This document shows, in pieces, positions 45,280-54,875 of a DNA stretch of 64,000 nt. The stretch's first letter is position 1. Each line of letters starts with the position of its first letter. Source of the stretch: Obscuribacter phosphatis_A (GTDB lineage: Bacteria > Cyanobacteriota > Vampirovibrionia > Obscuribacterales > Obscuribacteraceae); NCBI GenBank assembly GCA_017303615.1, contig JAFLCK010000011.1:73050-137049 (forward strand), written 5' to 3'. Made by a program: the position numbers and the translations under genes. A model generated the notes under the pieces. The model saw only the letters and a program-made list of their open reading frames with translations, ran no database searches and was not told where the DNA came from.

Positions 45280-46884
45280 GTGATCATAGTTAATCAAGTT
45301 TCAAAGGGTTTTGGAACCCGCACTTTATTTGACAACGTCTCGGTCAAATTCACCCCCGGCAATCGCTATGGACTTACCGGACCAAATGGAGCCGGAAAGT
45401 CAACCTTTATGAAAATATTGACCGGCGAGGTAGAGCCCTCCAATGCCGGCACAGTTGTCAGACCTACCAAGGTGGGAGTTCTCAAGCAAGACCAGTTCGC
45501 TTTTGACAACGAAAGAATTATCGACACGGTAGTCATGGGTAATGAGATTCTTTGGCAAGCCTTCCAAGAGAGAGATAGTCTTTGTGCCAAAGAAAACCTG
45601 AGCGAGGAAGAGATGAATCGCCTGGGCGAACTGGAAGTGATCATTGCCGACGAAAACGGCTATAGTGCTGAAATAGAAGCAGCTGAAATTTTGCGCGGCA
45701 TTGGGCTTGCCGACGACAAACATGAAGACCTGATGAAATCGCTGCCCACCGATTACAAATTTAGAGTTTTGCTGGCTCAAGCCTTATTTGGCGAACCGCA
45801 AGCACTGCTATTGGACGAACCGACAAACCACCTAGATCTCGATTCAATTCACTGGTTGGAAGAATTTCTTTGCACCTATGAAGGAACCTTGGTGGTAATT
45901 TCTCACGATAGACATTTTCTTAACGCAGTCACGACCCATATCGCTGATATAGACTACGACACGATTATCATCTATACCGGCAATTATGACGATATGGTGG
46001 CGCAGAAAGTGCAGGCCAGGCAAACAATCGAATCGGCCAACAGAGACAAAGCAAAGAAAATTGCTCAATTGCAGGAATTCGTTGCCAGATTTGCTGCCGG
46101 TCAGCGCTCTTCCCAGGTGCAGTCGCGCAAGAAAGAAATCGCCAGGCTGGCCCCCCAAGAACTGAAAAAATCGAATATTCAGCGCCCCTTTATTCGCTTC
46201 GAGCAGGAAAAACCATCGGGAAAAGAAGTACTAATCGTCAGGGGACTAAGTAAAGGTTTTGACGACAAGCCACTTTTCCAGGGTCTAGATTTGGAAGTGA
46301 TGCGCGGCGACAAAGTGGCAATAATAGGTGCCAACGGTGTTGGAAAGACCACATTACTGCGCACCCTCATCGGCGAGATAGCGCCGGACGAAGGCACGAT
46401 TAAGTGGACCGATTCAGCCAGCTGGAGCTATTATCCCCAAGACTATCACGAAGAAATCAAGCCAGGCAGTACAGTTCTGGATTGGCTTATGCAGTTTATG
46501 GTAGATGAAGGCCAGCAATATGTCAGAGGTGTTCTTGGTCGCATGCTCTTCTCTGGAGACGAGAGCCTAAAAGCCACCGATGCTTTGTCAGGCGGCGAGG
46601 CGGCACGCTTACTCATGTCGCGCATGATGATGCTTAAAAATCCGGTTCTCATATTCGATGAACCGACCAACCACCTCGATCTCGAAGCAGTATCGGCACT
46701 GGGCGAAGGTCTAGCGCAGTTTCCCGGCACTGTCTTTGTCGTCACTCATGACCGCGATCTGGTATCAAATGTGGCGACGCGCATACTTTCATTCAAAGAA
46801 GATGGGCTGATCAATTTCGCCGGCACCTACGAAGAATACTTGCAAGACTATCCCCAGAAAGAACTTGCACGCAGGCCCAGATGA
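45280..46884 (+). CDS. YbiT-type ABC-F ATPase
   Basis: 534 aa from GTG 45280. Two ABC domains: PNGAGKST and ANGVGKTT, signature LSGGEAARLL in the second half; first-half signature is degenerate (TDYKFRVLLAQAL in place of LSGGQ), as in YbiT. Walker B LLLDEPTNHLD in both. Openings such as NQVSKGFGTRTLFDNVSVKF and GNRYGLTGPNG are typical of YbiT. Such proteins act on ribosomes. It overlaps the next gene by 4 nt. Confidence 0.9.
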   Translation: MIIVNQVSKGFGTRTLFDNVSVKFTPGNRYGLTGPNGAGKSTFMKILTGEVEPSNAGTVVRPTKVGVLKQDQFAFDNERIIDTVVMGNEILWQAFQERDSLCAKENLSEEEMNRLGELEVIIADENGYSAEIEAAEILRGIGLADDKHEDLMKSLPTDYKFRVLLAQALFGEPQALLLDEPTNHLDLDSIHWLEEFLCTYEGTLVVISHDRHFLNAVTTHIADIDYDTIIIYTGNYDDMVAQKVQARQTIESANRDKAKKIAQLQEFVARFAAGQRSSQVQSRKKEIARLAPQELKKSNIQRPFIRFEQEKPSGKEVLIVRGLSKGFDDKPLFQGLDLEVMRGDKVAIIGANGVGKTTLLRTLIGEIAPDEGTIKWTDSASWSYYPQDYHEEIKPGSTVLDWLMQFMVDEGQQYVRGVLGRMLFSGDESLKATDALSGGEAARLLMSRMMMLKNPVLIFDEPTNHLDLEAVSALGEGLAQFPGTVFVVTHDRDLVSNVATRILSFKEDGLINFAGTYEEYLQDYPQKELARRPR

Positions 46885-47744
46885 TGGAAGGCGAATCCAA
46901 CAATCCAAGCATACTAACAGGGCCGGAAGCCCTCAGACTGGCGCTGGAAGCACTGGAAAATCCCAACAGTGAAAGAGCGCACGAAAACTTCAAGACCATT
47001 GTTATGGCAATGGAAGCTCGACATGGTGAAAATCAGAAAGAAGTGGCGGGCGAGTTGCAGAAGCTCTCAAAAGAGATAGAAGCGCTGGGACAGATTGAAG
47101 CAGCCATGGAGTTCAAGCAAAGAACCACCGAAATGATGCTGGTTCTATCTATGGAAAGACGACGTAAGCAGTCGCAAGCACCAAGCAATAATCGCAGCAA
47201 TTTAGGTAGCAATTTAGGTAGCGTCGGGGCAATGCCTAATTCTTTTCAGACGGCGGCGCCAAGCTCGCCACCAGTCTCTCCTAATACTTTTCAGACAGCG
47301 CCGGCAGCTGCACCTCTGCCCAGTCGTCGCCCAGGCGACAGCACCAGCACTCGTCTGGTCAGACATTCGCATTCAACCAACTCCGGCTTATTTCAACGTC
47401 TGATCTATCTGGTACATACCACCACCAGTTTCGACAACGACCTTTTTCTTTATACGCGCACAATGGGCGGAAAAATTGATTGGGCTCTTGATTCCGCCGG
47501 CAAACGCTACCGGGCTGTCAGCCTACCGCAAGAGCCGGTAATTCTTTTGGTGGAAAGTGATACTTTGCCAAGACTCTTACCGGTCTATGCAGTGACCGAT
47601 TTAGAGAAAGCCGGTCATGACCTGGCAGAAAGAGGAATGACTGAGAAAGAGACTCTCATCACACCCGGCGGCACCTGTCGTGTCTACAAAGCAAATGTGG
47701 GTATCGCTATTGCACTCTTACTTGTAACGGATCAGGCTCAATGA
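46881..47744 (+). CDS. Protein with helical N-terminus and VOC (glyoxalase)-like C-terminus
   Basis: 287 aa. Residues 10-95 are charged helices; 95-160 is a disordered Ser/Pro/Asn linker with two perfect 12-bp units (47196-47219) and PNSFQTA/PNTFQTA repeats. Residues 170-285 (LVHTTTSFDNDLFLYTRTMG ... PVYAVTDLEKAGHDLAERGM) follow the beta-alpha-beta-beta pattern of a VOC half-domain. Metal ligands are not obvious, so it may not be an enzyme. Starts and ends with 4-nt overlaps (ATGA), so it is translated with the ABC-F and the glutaminase. Family assignment is tentative. Confidence 0.6.
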   Translation: MMEGESNNPSILTGPEALRLALEALENPNSERAHENFKTIVMAMEARHGENQKEVAGELQKLSKEIEALGQIEAAMEFKQRTTEMMLVLSMERRRKQSQAPSNNRSNLGSNLGSVGAMPNSFQTAAPSSPPVSPNTFQTAPAAAPLPSRRPGDSTSTRLVRHSHSTNSGLFQRLIYLVHTTTSFDNDLFLYTRTMGGKIDWALDSAGKRYRAVSLPQEPVILLVESDTLPRLLPVYAVTDLEKAGHDLAERGMTEKETLITPGGTCRVYKANVGIAIALLLVTDQAQ

Positions 47745-49270
47745 CCGCTTCCTTTTTGTTCAAGGCTTTTGCCGAACACAACCAAAAGAATGAGAAGCTC
47801 ATTCCAAAAGCACTGATTTTTGACGTACTGGAAAAGAGCGGCATTAGAAAAGACGACAAAAGGTTGGCTTCTTTCTTCAATACACTCAAGACCCTGCCTG
47901 TAAACTTGAGCGAAGACGACTTCGAAAAATTGCAGGGACTATCACCAGCCCTGCTGGAACAAATTTTGACCGGGCAATTGACGATTCCACGTTTTGATGA
48001 ATTTTGTCATGATTTGTCCGGGCTTTATGAAATAGTCAAAGAAAACAGAAGCGGCAAATTGGCAGACTATATTCCGCAACTTGCCAAAGTTGATCCCGAA
48101 AAATTTGCCGTATCAATCTGCTCAGTGGATGGTCAGAGATTTGATCTAGGCGACTTTGACGATTTTTTCTGCGTGCAAAGCTGCTCTAAACCGATAACCT
48201 ATTGCCTGGCCCTAGAAGCAATCGGAGAAGCTGTTCATAAATATGTGGGCGCTGAACCAAGCGGTAAGACTTTCAACGAACTGACTCTTAATGCAAAGGG
48301 TCAACCACATAATCCCATGATTAATGCCGGTGCCATCATGTGCGGTGCGCTCATATCCACCGTCCACAAAGATGCCTCCAATCGTTTCGACTATGTCATG
48401 AAAATGTGGAAAGAGTGCGCCGGTCCAGAGAGAATCGGCTTTGACAACGCTGTCTATCTCTCAGAGAAACAAACAGCCGATCGAAACTATGCCCTTGCCT
48501 ATTTCATGCGCGAAAAGAAATCTTTTCCGCAGGGTATTGATTTGGTCGATATTCTGGAATTCTATTTTCAGTGTTGCTCTATCGAACTAAATACCAAGGC
48601 CATGGCGGTGGTAGCAGCCACTCTTGCCAACGGCGGGGTTTGCCCGCTTACAGGCGAGCAGGTATTTCGCAGCGATCATGTCAAAAACTGCCTTTCACTA
48701 ATGTCATCATGCGGCATGTATGACTTTTCAGGCGAATTTGCCTTTAAGGTCGGAATACCGGCTAAAAGCGGCGTTTCAGGCGGCATCATGCTGGTTGTAC
48801 CAAATGTACTAGGCATGGCAATCTGGTCACCGCGCCTAGACGAGCTAGGCAATAGTGTTCGAGGCGTAGAACTCTGTACCAAACTAACCGAACGCTTCAA
48901 GTTTCATACATTCGACTCTACCCTCGGTCTCAAAGATGACCGCAAAGACCCAAGAAGAGGCGCCTACGAATCTAGACTAGCTGGAACCATGGCACTCTGC
49001 CTGGCGGCCTCGGAAGGGGACTTAACCGAGCTTAGACGTCTAGTGGGAAGAGGACTTGATGCCAACGCTTGCGATTATGACGGCCGCACCCCCTTGCATC
49101 TTGCCTGCGCCGGCGGGCACATGCAAACACTGCGTTTTCTAATCAGTATTGGCGTAGATCCAAACCGCGCCGACCGCTTTGGAAACAAGCCAATAGATGA
49201 TGCCCGCCGCTCTGGCAAGGACGAAATCATTTCTATTTTGCAGGACTATATCAAAGAACGGTCGCAATAG
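47741..49270 (+). CDS. glsA: Glutaminase with animal-type architecture (helical N-domain, ankyrin C-domain)
   Basis: 509 aa, about 200 longer than ordinary bacterial GlsA. N-terminal helical domain (1-110, LIPKALIFDVLEKSGIRKDD, like the EF-hand-like part of GLS), serine-type glutaminase core with the SxxK in CVQSCSKPITY (about 147-150), HNPMINAGAI and GVSGGIMLVVPN, then two or three ankyrin repeats (about 425-500, DGRTPLHLACAGGHMQTLRFL). It hydrolyses glutamine to glutamate and ammonia. It is the last gene of the operon, overlapping the VOC-like gene by 4 nt. Confidence 0.92.
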   Translation: MTASFLFKAFAEHNQKNEKLIPKALIFDVLEKSGIRKDDKRLASFFNTLKTLPVNLSEDDFEKLQGLSPALLEQILTGQLTIPRFDEFCHDLSGLYEIVKENRSGKLADYIPQLAKVDPEKFAVSICSVDGQRFDLGDFDDFFCVQSCSKPITYCLALEAIGEAVHKYVGAEPSGKTFNELTLNAKGQPHNPMINAGAIMCGALISTVHKDASNRFDYVMKMWKECAGPERIGFDNAVYLSEKQTADRNYALAYFMREKKSFPQGIDLVDILEFYFQCCSIELNTKAMAVVAATLANGGVCPLTGEQVFRSDHVKNCLSLMSSCGMYDFSGEFAFKVGIPAKSGVSGGIMLVVPNVLGMAIWSPRLDELGNSVRGVELCTKLTERFKFHTFDSTLGLKDDRKDPRRGAYESRLAGTMALCLAASEGDLTELRRLVGRGLDANACDYDGRTPLHLACAGGHMQTLRFLISIGVDPNRADRFGNKPIDDARRSGKDEIISILQDYIKERSQ

Positions 49271-49434
49271 CTTTTGGCACTTTTGCTGAAAGCCGGTAAG
49301 CGAAATATATTAGGAGCACTTTCTGAGATTGGGGCTAGAATAGGACTAGTTCTTTGGAAGAATCTACTAAGATGCCAGAAAGCAATAGGACAGCAAGCAA
49401 CAGTTAAGGCAGCACTCTGTGTGGAGCACTCTAT

Positions 49435-49644
49435 ATGGAACCAAGCAAGCTAAAGACTATATTTATACTGGGTGTGCTTATAGTCTCAATCGCCTTCCTT
49501 GGTCTGGCTTGGTATTTGCATGAAACGGCCGTAGGCAGCGACCCAATCGGCACCATTGCCTTTTACATCTTGATTGCTGTCGGCAGCATCTGCTTTATTT
49601 TCGGCGGAGTCATCTTTTTAATCAGGCACGATATCGACCTTTAA
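49435..49644 (+). CDS. Small two-helix membrane protein
   Basis: 69 aa with two membrane helices (about 8-27 and 40-62) joined by a short polar turn (HETAVGSDPIG). GGAG lies 9 nt before ATG 49435, a good ribosome-binding site, and hydrophobicity is regular, so it is probably real. No family recognised. Stands between glutaminase and the DUF1800 gene with about 90 nt before the latter. Confidence 0.6.
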   Translation: MEPSKLKTIFILGVLIVSIAFLGLAWYLHETAVGSDPIGTIAFYILIAVGSICFIFGGVIFLIRHDIDL

Positions 49645-49733
49645 TTTCTTAGATTAAATTGTGCCGAAAAATTGAACTTTTTGGAGCCAAATTACGTTAT
49701 CTAATTACGGCCCTACAAAACTGGACAAAAGTT

Positions 49734-51464
49734 ATGACTGAGAAAAGAGTTCGCCCCGGCCATATAGCTTCTCTTTGCCTGGCCGCCCTGGCCGGCGCTC
49801 TAATCACCTCATTTGCCCCGGCAGTACAGTCAAAAGACGAGAAAACCGACGTGGACATAGAAGGCAAAGTAGCCCATGTCCTCAGTCGGATTACTTTTGG
49901 CGCCAAACCTGGACAGATAGAGGAAGTAGAAGAGGAAGGGCTGGAGAGCTATCTTGCCAGACAACTGCATCCCGAAAAAATAGCTCTTTCAGAAGAAATT
50001 GAAAAATTAGGCAAGGTTGAAGCTAGAGCAAAAGACCCAGTCTATCTCTTTCTCAACTATGGCAGACCGGCTTTGATGGCGCTAGCCAAAGGCAATCAAA
50101 ACGGCTCGCCCAGAGAAGACGAAGCAGTCAAAAAAGTGATAGGCGAATACCAGCGCAAGCTCTATGAAGAAAGTGCACTGACCCGAATCAAACGGGCCAC
50201 CGAAAGTCCTCAAGAGCTAAAAGAAGTGATGACCGATTTCTGGTTCAATCATTTCAACATCTCCCAAGAAAAGGGCTTGGACCATGTCTGGATAGGCTCT
50301 TACGAAGAAAGAGCGATCAGACCCTTTGTACTGGGCAAGTTTAGAGACATGCTCGGTGCCACTGCGCACCACTCGGGCATGCTCTTTTATCTAGATAATT
50401 GGCAAAATACCAAAGATCCCGGCAGTTCTTCGCCGGCAAACGAACTTGATGGCAAGAAACGAGGTCGATTCTCTGGAATCAACGAGAACTATGCCAGAGA
50501 ATTGATGGAACTGCATACCCTTGGGGTGGATGGCGGCTATACCCAAAAAGATGTGCAAGAACTGGCTAGAGTATTGACCGGATTGGGCTTGCCCCCGGGA
50601 GCCGGGGGCGGCGGCAACCTGAAAAACAGCGCCGACATCACAGCCATGGGCATAGCCGGTCAAGCTATGCTCTCCAAAACAGGAAGAGACCGCCTGGGAG
50701 AGGTTGGCGGAGCGGCTCAGCCGGAGAGGACTCGTCGACGCCTCGTGCGTGAATACGGTCCACCTCCCCAGATTAAGGGAAACCGGGAGCTTGGCTATTA
50801 CTTTGACAAAAACAGACATGACTTTGGCGACAAGGTATTGCTGGGACAAGTAATTAAGGGTGAAGGCGAAGCTGAAATAGAAAAGGTCTTAGACCTGCTC
50901 GCTCGCCATCCAGCCACTGCTCGTCATATCAGCTACAAGCTGGCGCAATACTTTGTAGCCGATAGCCCGCCCAAGAGCCTGGTCGAAAAAATGTCCAAGC
51001 GTTTTCTCGATAGCGACGGAGATATTGCGGCTACGCTTGATACTCTCTTTCATTCAAGCGAGTTCTACGAAAAGAAATATCGCGGTGCTAAGTTCAAATC
51101 ACCTTATCGCTATCTGCTCTCTTCATTGAGGGCAACCAATTCAAAAGTAGAAGATCCGAAATTGATCTTAGGCTTTCTCAAGCAAACCGGTATGCCTCTA
51201 TATCAGTGCCTGACACCCGATGGCTACAAGAATACTAAAGAAGCCTGGCTCAATCCGGACAATCTGCTCAACCGCTTGAATTATGCCACTGCCCTTGGTA
51301 CCGGGCGCTGCCCCGGAGTCAAAATTGGGCACACGGACCCAGCTATGATTGCCGATGCCTGCACGCAAGACCTCTCCTCCCGCACCATTCAAGCAGTCAA
51401 AGAGGCACCGCAAAACTTAAAAGCCCCGCTTGTCTTGGGCAGTCCAGAGTTTATGGTCTACTAA
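49734..51464 (+). CDS. Exported DUF1800 protein
   Basis: 576 aa from ATG 49734; the longer frame to 49659 has no support. Signal peptide (about 10-32, ALAGALITSFAPAVQS). DUF1800 landmarks: VAHVLSRITFGAKPGQIEE, FWFNHFNISQ, ENYARELMELHTLGVDGGYTQKDVQELARVLTG. Its usual partner DUF1501 is encoded next, 52 nt downstream. Both are thought to act in the envelope; activity is unknown. A Gly-rich insertion (PPGAGGGGN) sits near residue 290. Confidence 0.88.
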   Translation: MTEKRVRPGHIASLCLAALAGALITSFAPAVQSKDEKTDVDIEGKVAHVLSRITFGAKPGQIEEVEEEGLESYLARQLHPEKIALSEEIEKLGKVEARAKDPVYLFLNYGRPALMALAKGNQNGSPREDEAVKKVIGEYQRKLYEESALTRIKRATESPQELKEVMTDFWFNHFNISQEKGLDHVWIGSYEERAIRPFVLGKFRDMLGATAHHSGMLFYLDNWQNTKDPGSSSPANELDGKKRGRFSGINENYARELMELHTLGVDGGYTQKDVQELARVLTGLGLPPGAGGGGNLKNSADITAMGIAGQAMLSKTGRDRLGEVGGAAQPERTRRRLVREYGPPPQIKGNRELGYYFDKNRHDFGDKVLLGQVIKGEGEAEIEKVLDLLARHPATARHISYKLAQYFVADSPPKSLVEKMSKRFLDSDGDIAATLDTLFHSSEFYEKKYRGAKFKSPYRYLLSSLRATNSKVEDPKLILGFLKQTGMPLYQCLTPDGYKNTKEAWLNPDNLLNRLNYATALGTGRCPGVKIGHTDPAMIADACTQDLSSRTIQAVKEAPQNLKAPLVLGSPEFMVY

Positions 51465-51516
51465 AAGGCTTATCTGAGACTTATCTAAAAGAGGCTCCAA
51501 TATAAAGGCTGAAAAT

Positions 51517-52770
51517 ATGAATAGAAGAGACTTCCTTAAAACAATAGCCGGAGCGGCCATGCTCAACTCGGGAATACTTGATCTTCCCTTTTCCTCTTCA
51601 ATATCAGCGTTTGCTCTCGACCGCAGCCGCAGCGCTCAGAGCGCCAATAAATTAGTAGTAGTATTTTTAAGAGGCGCCCTAGACGGCTTGAGCGCCGTAG
51701 TACCCTATTCCGACCCTCAGTACTATAGCCTCCGCCCTAAGATTGCTATTCCCAAACCAGGACAAGAAGGCGGTGTCCTCAAATTAGACGGGGACTTCGG
51801 ACTCCATCCCAATCTCGCCCCGCTGCTTTCCTTTTGGCAAAACAAAAATCTAGCTTTTGTGGCTAATTCAGGTTCACCGGACCCAACCCGTTCACATTTC
51901 GACGCCCAAGATTATATGGAGAGCGGTCTACCCGGCGTCAAAGCAGGAAGCACCGGCTGGTTAAACCGCCTACTCAAAGAACTGCCCGATAACGGCTCAC
52001 CGGTAAGGGCTCTCAATGTGGGCACTACTACACCACGCATACTGCAAGGACCAATAGCCTGTGCCACTTACGCACCTTCTAACCGCAAAAAAGTAAGCGC
52101 CATCGAAAGCCCCTATATCGCCCGCGCCTTCGAGAAAATGTATGAAGATCGAAAAGACGATCTGGGACAAGCCTTTAGAGAAGGCATGGAAGCAAGAGCC
52201 ACTATCAATGAGAAACTCTCCGATACTATGACCGCCGCCGACCAAGGGGCGGTACAAGCTAATAAATTCAGCGGCTTTGGTAAACAAGTCGGTAAGCTTA
52301 TTAGAGAAGAACCAAAGATTCAGGTTGCTTTTGTCGACCTGGGCGGCTTTGATACCCATGTCAATCAGGGTGCAGCACAAGGACAACTGGCCAACAATCT
52401 CAATGTGGTGGGAAAAGGTCTGGCAGAACTGGCTAACAGTCTTGGTTCAAGTTTTGAGCGCACACTTATTGTAGTCATGTCTGAGTTTGGACGTACTGTC
52501 AAAGAGAATGGCAACGGCGGCACTGACCACGGACATGGCAATTTCATCTGGCTACTTGGCGGTCCTGTAGAAGGCGGCAAGATCTTCGGCAAATGGAACG
52601 GCATAGCCCAGAAAAATCTATACGAAGGGCGCGATCTACCTGTCTATTCCGACTTTAGAGGCGTCTTGAAGACCACGGTGGCGGAACATATGGGACTGAG
52701 TCAAAAGCAAGCCGAAACAATCTTTCCAGGCTTCAAAGCGCAAGAAAATCTGCGCCTGCTTAAGGGTTAA
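51517..52770 (+). CDS. Exported DUF1501 protein with Tat signal
   Basis: 417 aa. N-terminal twin-arginine motif NRRDFLKTIAGAAML, hence Tat export of a folded protein. Body of the alkaline-phosphatase/sulfatase-like superfamily (FLRGALDGLSAVVPYSDP, SRSHFDAQDYMESG-like SHFDAQDYMESGL, VDLGGFDTHVNQ, MSEFGRTVKENGNGGTDHGHGN). The metal-type ligands D/H are retained. Pairs with DUF1800 in many genomes. AAAGG lies 9-10 nt upstream of the start. Confidence 0.9.
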   Translation: MNRRDFLKTIAGAAMLNSGILDLPFSSSISAFALDRSRSAQSANKLVVVFLRGALDGLSAVVPYSDPQYYSLRPKIAIPKPGQEGGVLKLDGDFGLHPNLAPLLSFWQNKNLAFVANSGSPDPTRSHFDAQDYMESGLPGVKAGSTGWLNRLLKELPDNGSPVRALNVGTTTPRILQGPIACATYAPSNRKKVSAIESPYIARAFEKMYEDRKDDLGQAFREGMEARATINEKLSDTMTAADQGAVQANKFSGFGKQVGKLIREEPKIQVAFVDLGGFDTHVNQGAAQGQLANNLNVVGKGLAELANSLGSSFERTLIVVMSEFGRTVKENGNGGTDHGHGNFIWLLGGPVEGGKIFGKWNGIAQKNLYEGRDLPVYSDFRGVLKTTVAEHMGLSQKQAETIFPGFKAQENLRLLKG

Positions 52771-52776
52771 ACAAGC

Positions 52777-53811
52777 TCAGCAAGTAAGCTTCCTAAAGTC
52801 TGCTTCAAACGGTTGGTGCAGTAGCACCATTCGTAGGTCTTGAATGACTGAGTCGACCCTAAACATATAGTTGTGCAAGGTCGAGTAAGAAAACTCTTCA
52901 ATAGAAAAAGTGGAAGGACTGAAAAACTGTCTGATACTAACGGCGGTGGTATCTACCAAATGCAAATCGGTTTCATCTGGTTTAAGCGGGTTCCTGCTCT
53001 TACTCAAATACTCGCCAAAATGAAGCGGGTCTGGCCTTAGACCAAGCCTTTTCCTTCTATGAATGCCAGTTGAGATTGAAAGCAAGACATCGGTCTTGTT
53101 TCCATAAATGTGCACCCTGCGAGCAAAGCCACTATCAAGGCTATAAAGTTGTTCCGAACTCTCATCTAGGTCAGCCGCCATATGCACAATTTCATTAAAG
53201 ACCTTTTTGCTGCCTGATCTCTCAAAAGCTGACTGTCCACTAGCGATTTTATCTGAGTCGTCTAAAAGCGCATCGGCTAAAGCATTGCTATCAAGCAGCA
53301 GTTCTTTTAGGGCTAAATCGAGAAGGTAATTGCCCATAGAGACAGCCACCAGATTAATGCGCTCGAGAAATCGCGACTCAGATCTGGCTGTCTTGGCATA
53401 ATTCTTGAGGTCTGCAAGAAATATGGCGAAATTTCTTGCACTCTCCTCTGCCGCCTTTCTATCAGCAGCGTAAAACGCCGGAAGACCGAGTGAAGGCCAG
53501 CTATAGACCAGGATGACAAATTTATCACCGCCATAAAGTCTATGAAGCCGCTCAGCAGAACCAAGCAGCTTGTTGAAAGAATGAGAATAACCGTGCACGA
53601 AGATCAGAAGTTCATAACCTTGCAAGAACTTCTCTTCCAGTTCTTCAAACAATTGTCTGTAAGAGGGCAAAGAAATGAAATTTAGAGGTCGCCCGGCTTC
53701 TTTTCTTATTTTGCCGAAGTTTAGCGAACCCAAACCCGAACTTTTACTCGAATACTTGCCAGAGCGCTCAAGTTTACGGTCTGTAAGGAAATAGTGCTCA
53801 AACTCTGTCAA
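52777..53811 (-). CDS. DUF900-type alpha/beta hydrolase
   Basis: 344 aa. The hydrolase fold is seen in LLIFVHGYSHSF (oxyanion strand), the nucleophile elbow VAVSMGNYLL (Ser), MAADLDE and a C-terminal LHNYMF that may carry His. Members resemble esterases of unknown substrate. No signal peptide, so cytoplasmic. Tail to tail with the DUF1501 gene (6 nt). An ATTTATCTAGA element (53909-53919), also found in the 56025 array, lies upstream. Confidence 0.7.
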   Translation of the reverse strand: MTEFEHYFLTDRKLERSGKYSSKSSGLGSLNFGKIRKEAGRPLNFISLPSYRQLFEELEEKFLQGYELLIFVHGYSHSFNKLLGSAERLHRLYGGDKFVILVYSWPSLGLPAFYAADRKAAEESARNFAIFLADLKNYAKTARSESRFLERINLVAVSMGNYLLDLALKELLLDSNALADALLDDSDKIASGQSAFERSGSKKVFNEIVHMAADLDESSEQLYSLDSGFARRVHIYGNKTDVLLSISTGIHRRKRLGLRPDPLHFGEYLSKSRNPLKPDETDLHLVDTTAVSIRQFFSPSTFSIEEFSYSTLHNYMFRVDSVIQDLRMVLLHQPFEADFRKLTC

Positions 53812-53951
53812 AAGAAGAACTCCTGGACAATACCTGTTGACTGGTTCTCTAAGATGCTTAAACTGCTCGATTTGTTTCTTTCTAGAGACCCATCATAGAG
53901 GACCAGCTATTTATCTAGATTATTCAAAATATCAAAGAAAGACAAAATTCT

Positions 53952-54749
53952 CTATTTAGCATCATGCAAATAGCGCGACGGAGCATCTGGAACATTTAGA
54001 ACATTTTCTTTGAGAAGCTCGAACATATTAGGGCGTATTCGAAGCTCACCGGTGTAAGGGTGGCTGTACGCTGAGAGCAGCCAAATATTGAGAGCCAATG
54101 CCGTTGCCACCAAGGTAGTCATAAAGCCTTGTACCTTGGGGAACTGAGACGCAAAGACATAGCTTAACAAAACAGTGATGACCGCGCCGAAGCCGACGAT
54201 CAACCACAAGCTAGCCTGAAGACCGGTCTGGGCAAGCAAGATCCTCGCCCTTCTATTCTCTCCGAGACTTTGCATGGAAGCGATCAGCCCCTGCTGCAGA
54301 TTACTCTGGCGGTCATTCTCTGGAACAGTTGCCACTACTGCTTCCCAGAGCTTCTGATAGGTCTCCCAGCCATGATTGATCTTGACGCCTTGCTCCATCT
54401 TGGGCCACTCAGAATTGATGACATCGTCGACATACTCGCGACAGAGCTGCCTGATACGAGGGCGATCAATATCGGACAAGCCGCGCGCCACGCGAAAAAC
54501 ACTGGCGACATTACTAGCTTCCAGTTCGTCGTGCATGCGGGCGTCGTTATATTTATCCATTGCCGAAGCCACCATAAAACCGAGCAGCACCGAAAAGAGT
54601 GTGCCAACCACACCCATCATGGCCTCGCCGGCGCTATGGTGAACTTCAAGCACTTCACGCTTGACGAAGCGATTAACCAGCACCTGACCAAGCAAGGCAA
54701 GGGAGACAAAAACGACTATTAACAGTAAGGCATGCGCTAGTGAATTCAT
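53952..54749 (-). CDS. DUF4239-type membrane protein
   Basis: 265 aa from ATG 54749 (MNSLAHALLLIVVFV). The open frame extends to 55103 but that stretch overlaps the divergent dehydrogenase gene and is not credible. Three to four membrane helices: 6-22, 45-60 (GTLFSVLLGFMVASAMD), 185-205 and 210-230, with a large helical loop between. DUF4239 proteins are bestrophin-related membrane proteins of unknown role. No Shine-Dalgarno site was found. Confidence 0.7.
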   Translation of the reverse strand: MNSLAHALLLIVVFVSLALLGQVLVNRFVKREVLEVHHSAGEAMMGVVGTLFSVLLGFMVASAMDKYNDARMHDELEASNVASVFRVARGLSDIDRPRIRQLCREYVDDVINSEWPKMEQGVKINHGWETYQKLWEAVVATVPENDRQSNLQQGLIASMQSLGENRRARILLAQTGLQASLWLIVGFGAVITVLLSYVFASQFPKVQGFMTTLVATALALNIWLLSAYSHPYTGELRIRPNMFELLKENVLNVPDAPSRYLHDAK

Positions 54750-54875
54750 TATCAAGAGAATAACAATAATGAGAGCGCCTTCAAAGAAGTTACTTCTAAG
54801 GTGCCATTGTTTACTTTTGTTTATGCTTACCCTAACAAGAGCTGTAATTCGGTTGGCGCGTATCGGAGTAGATTT

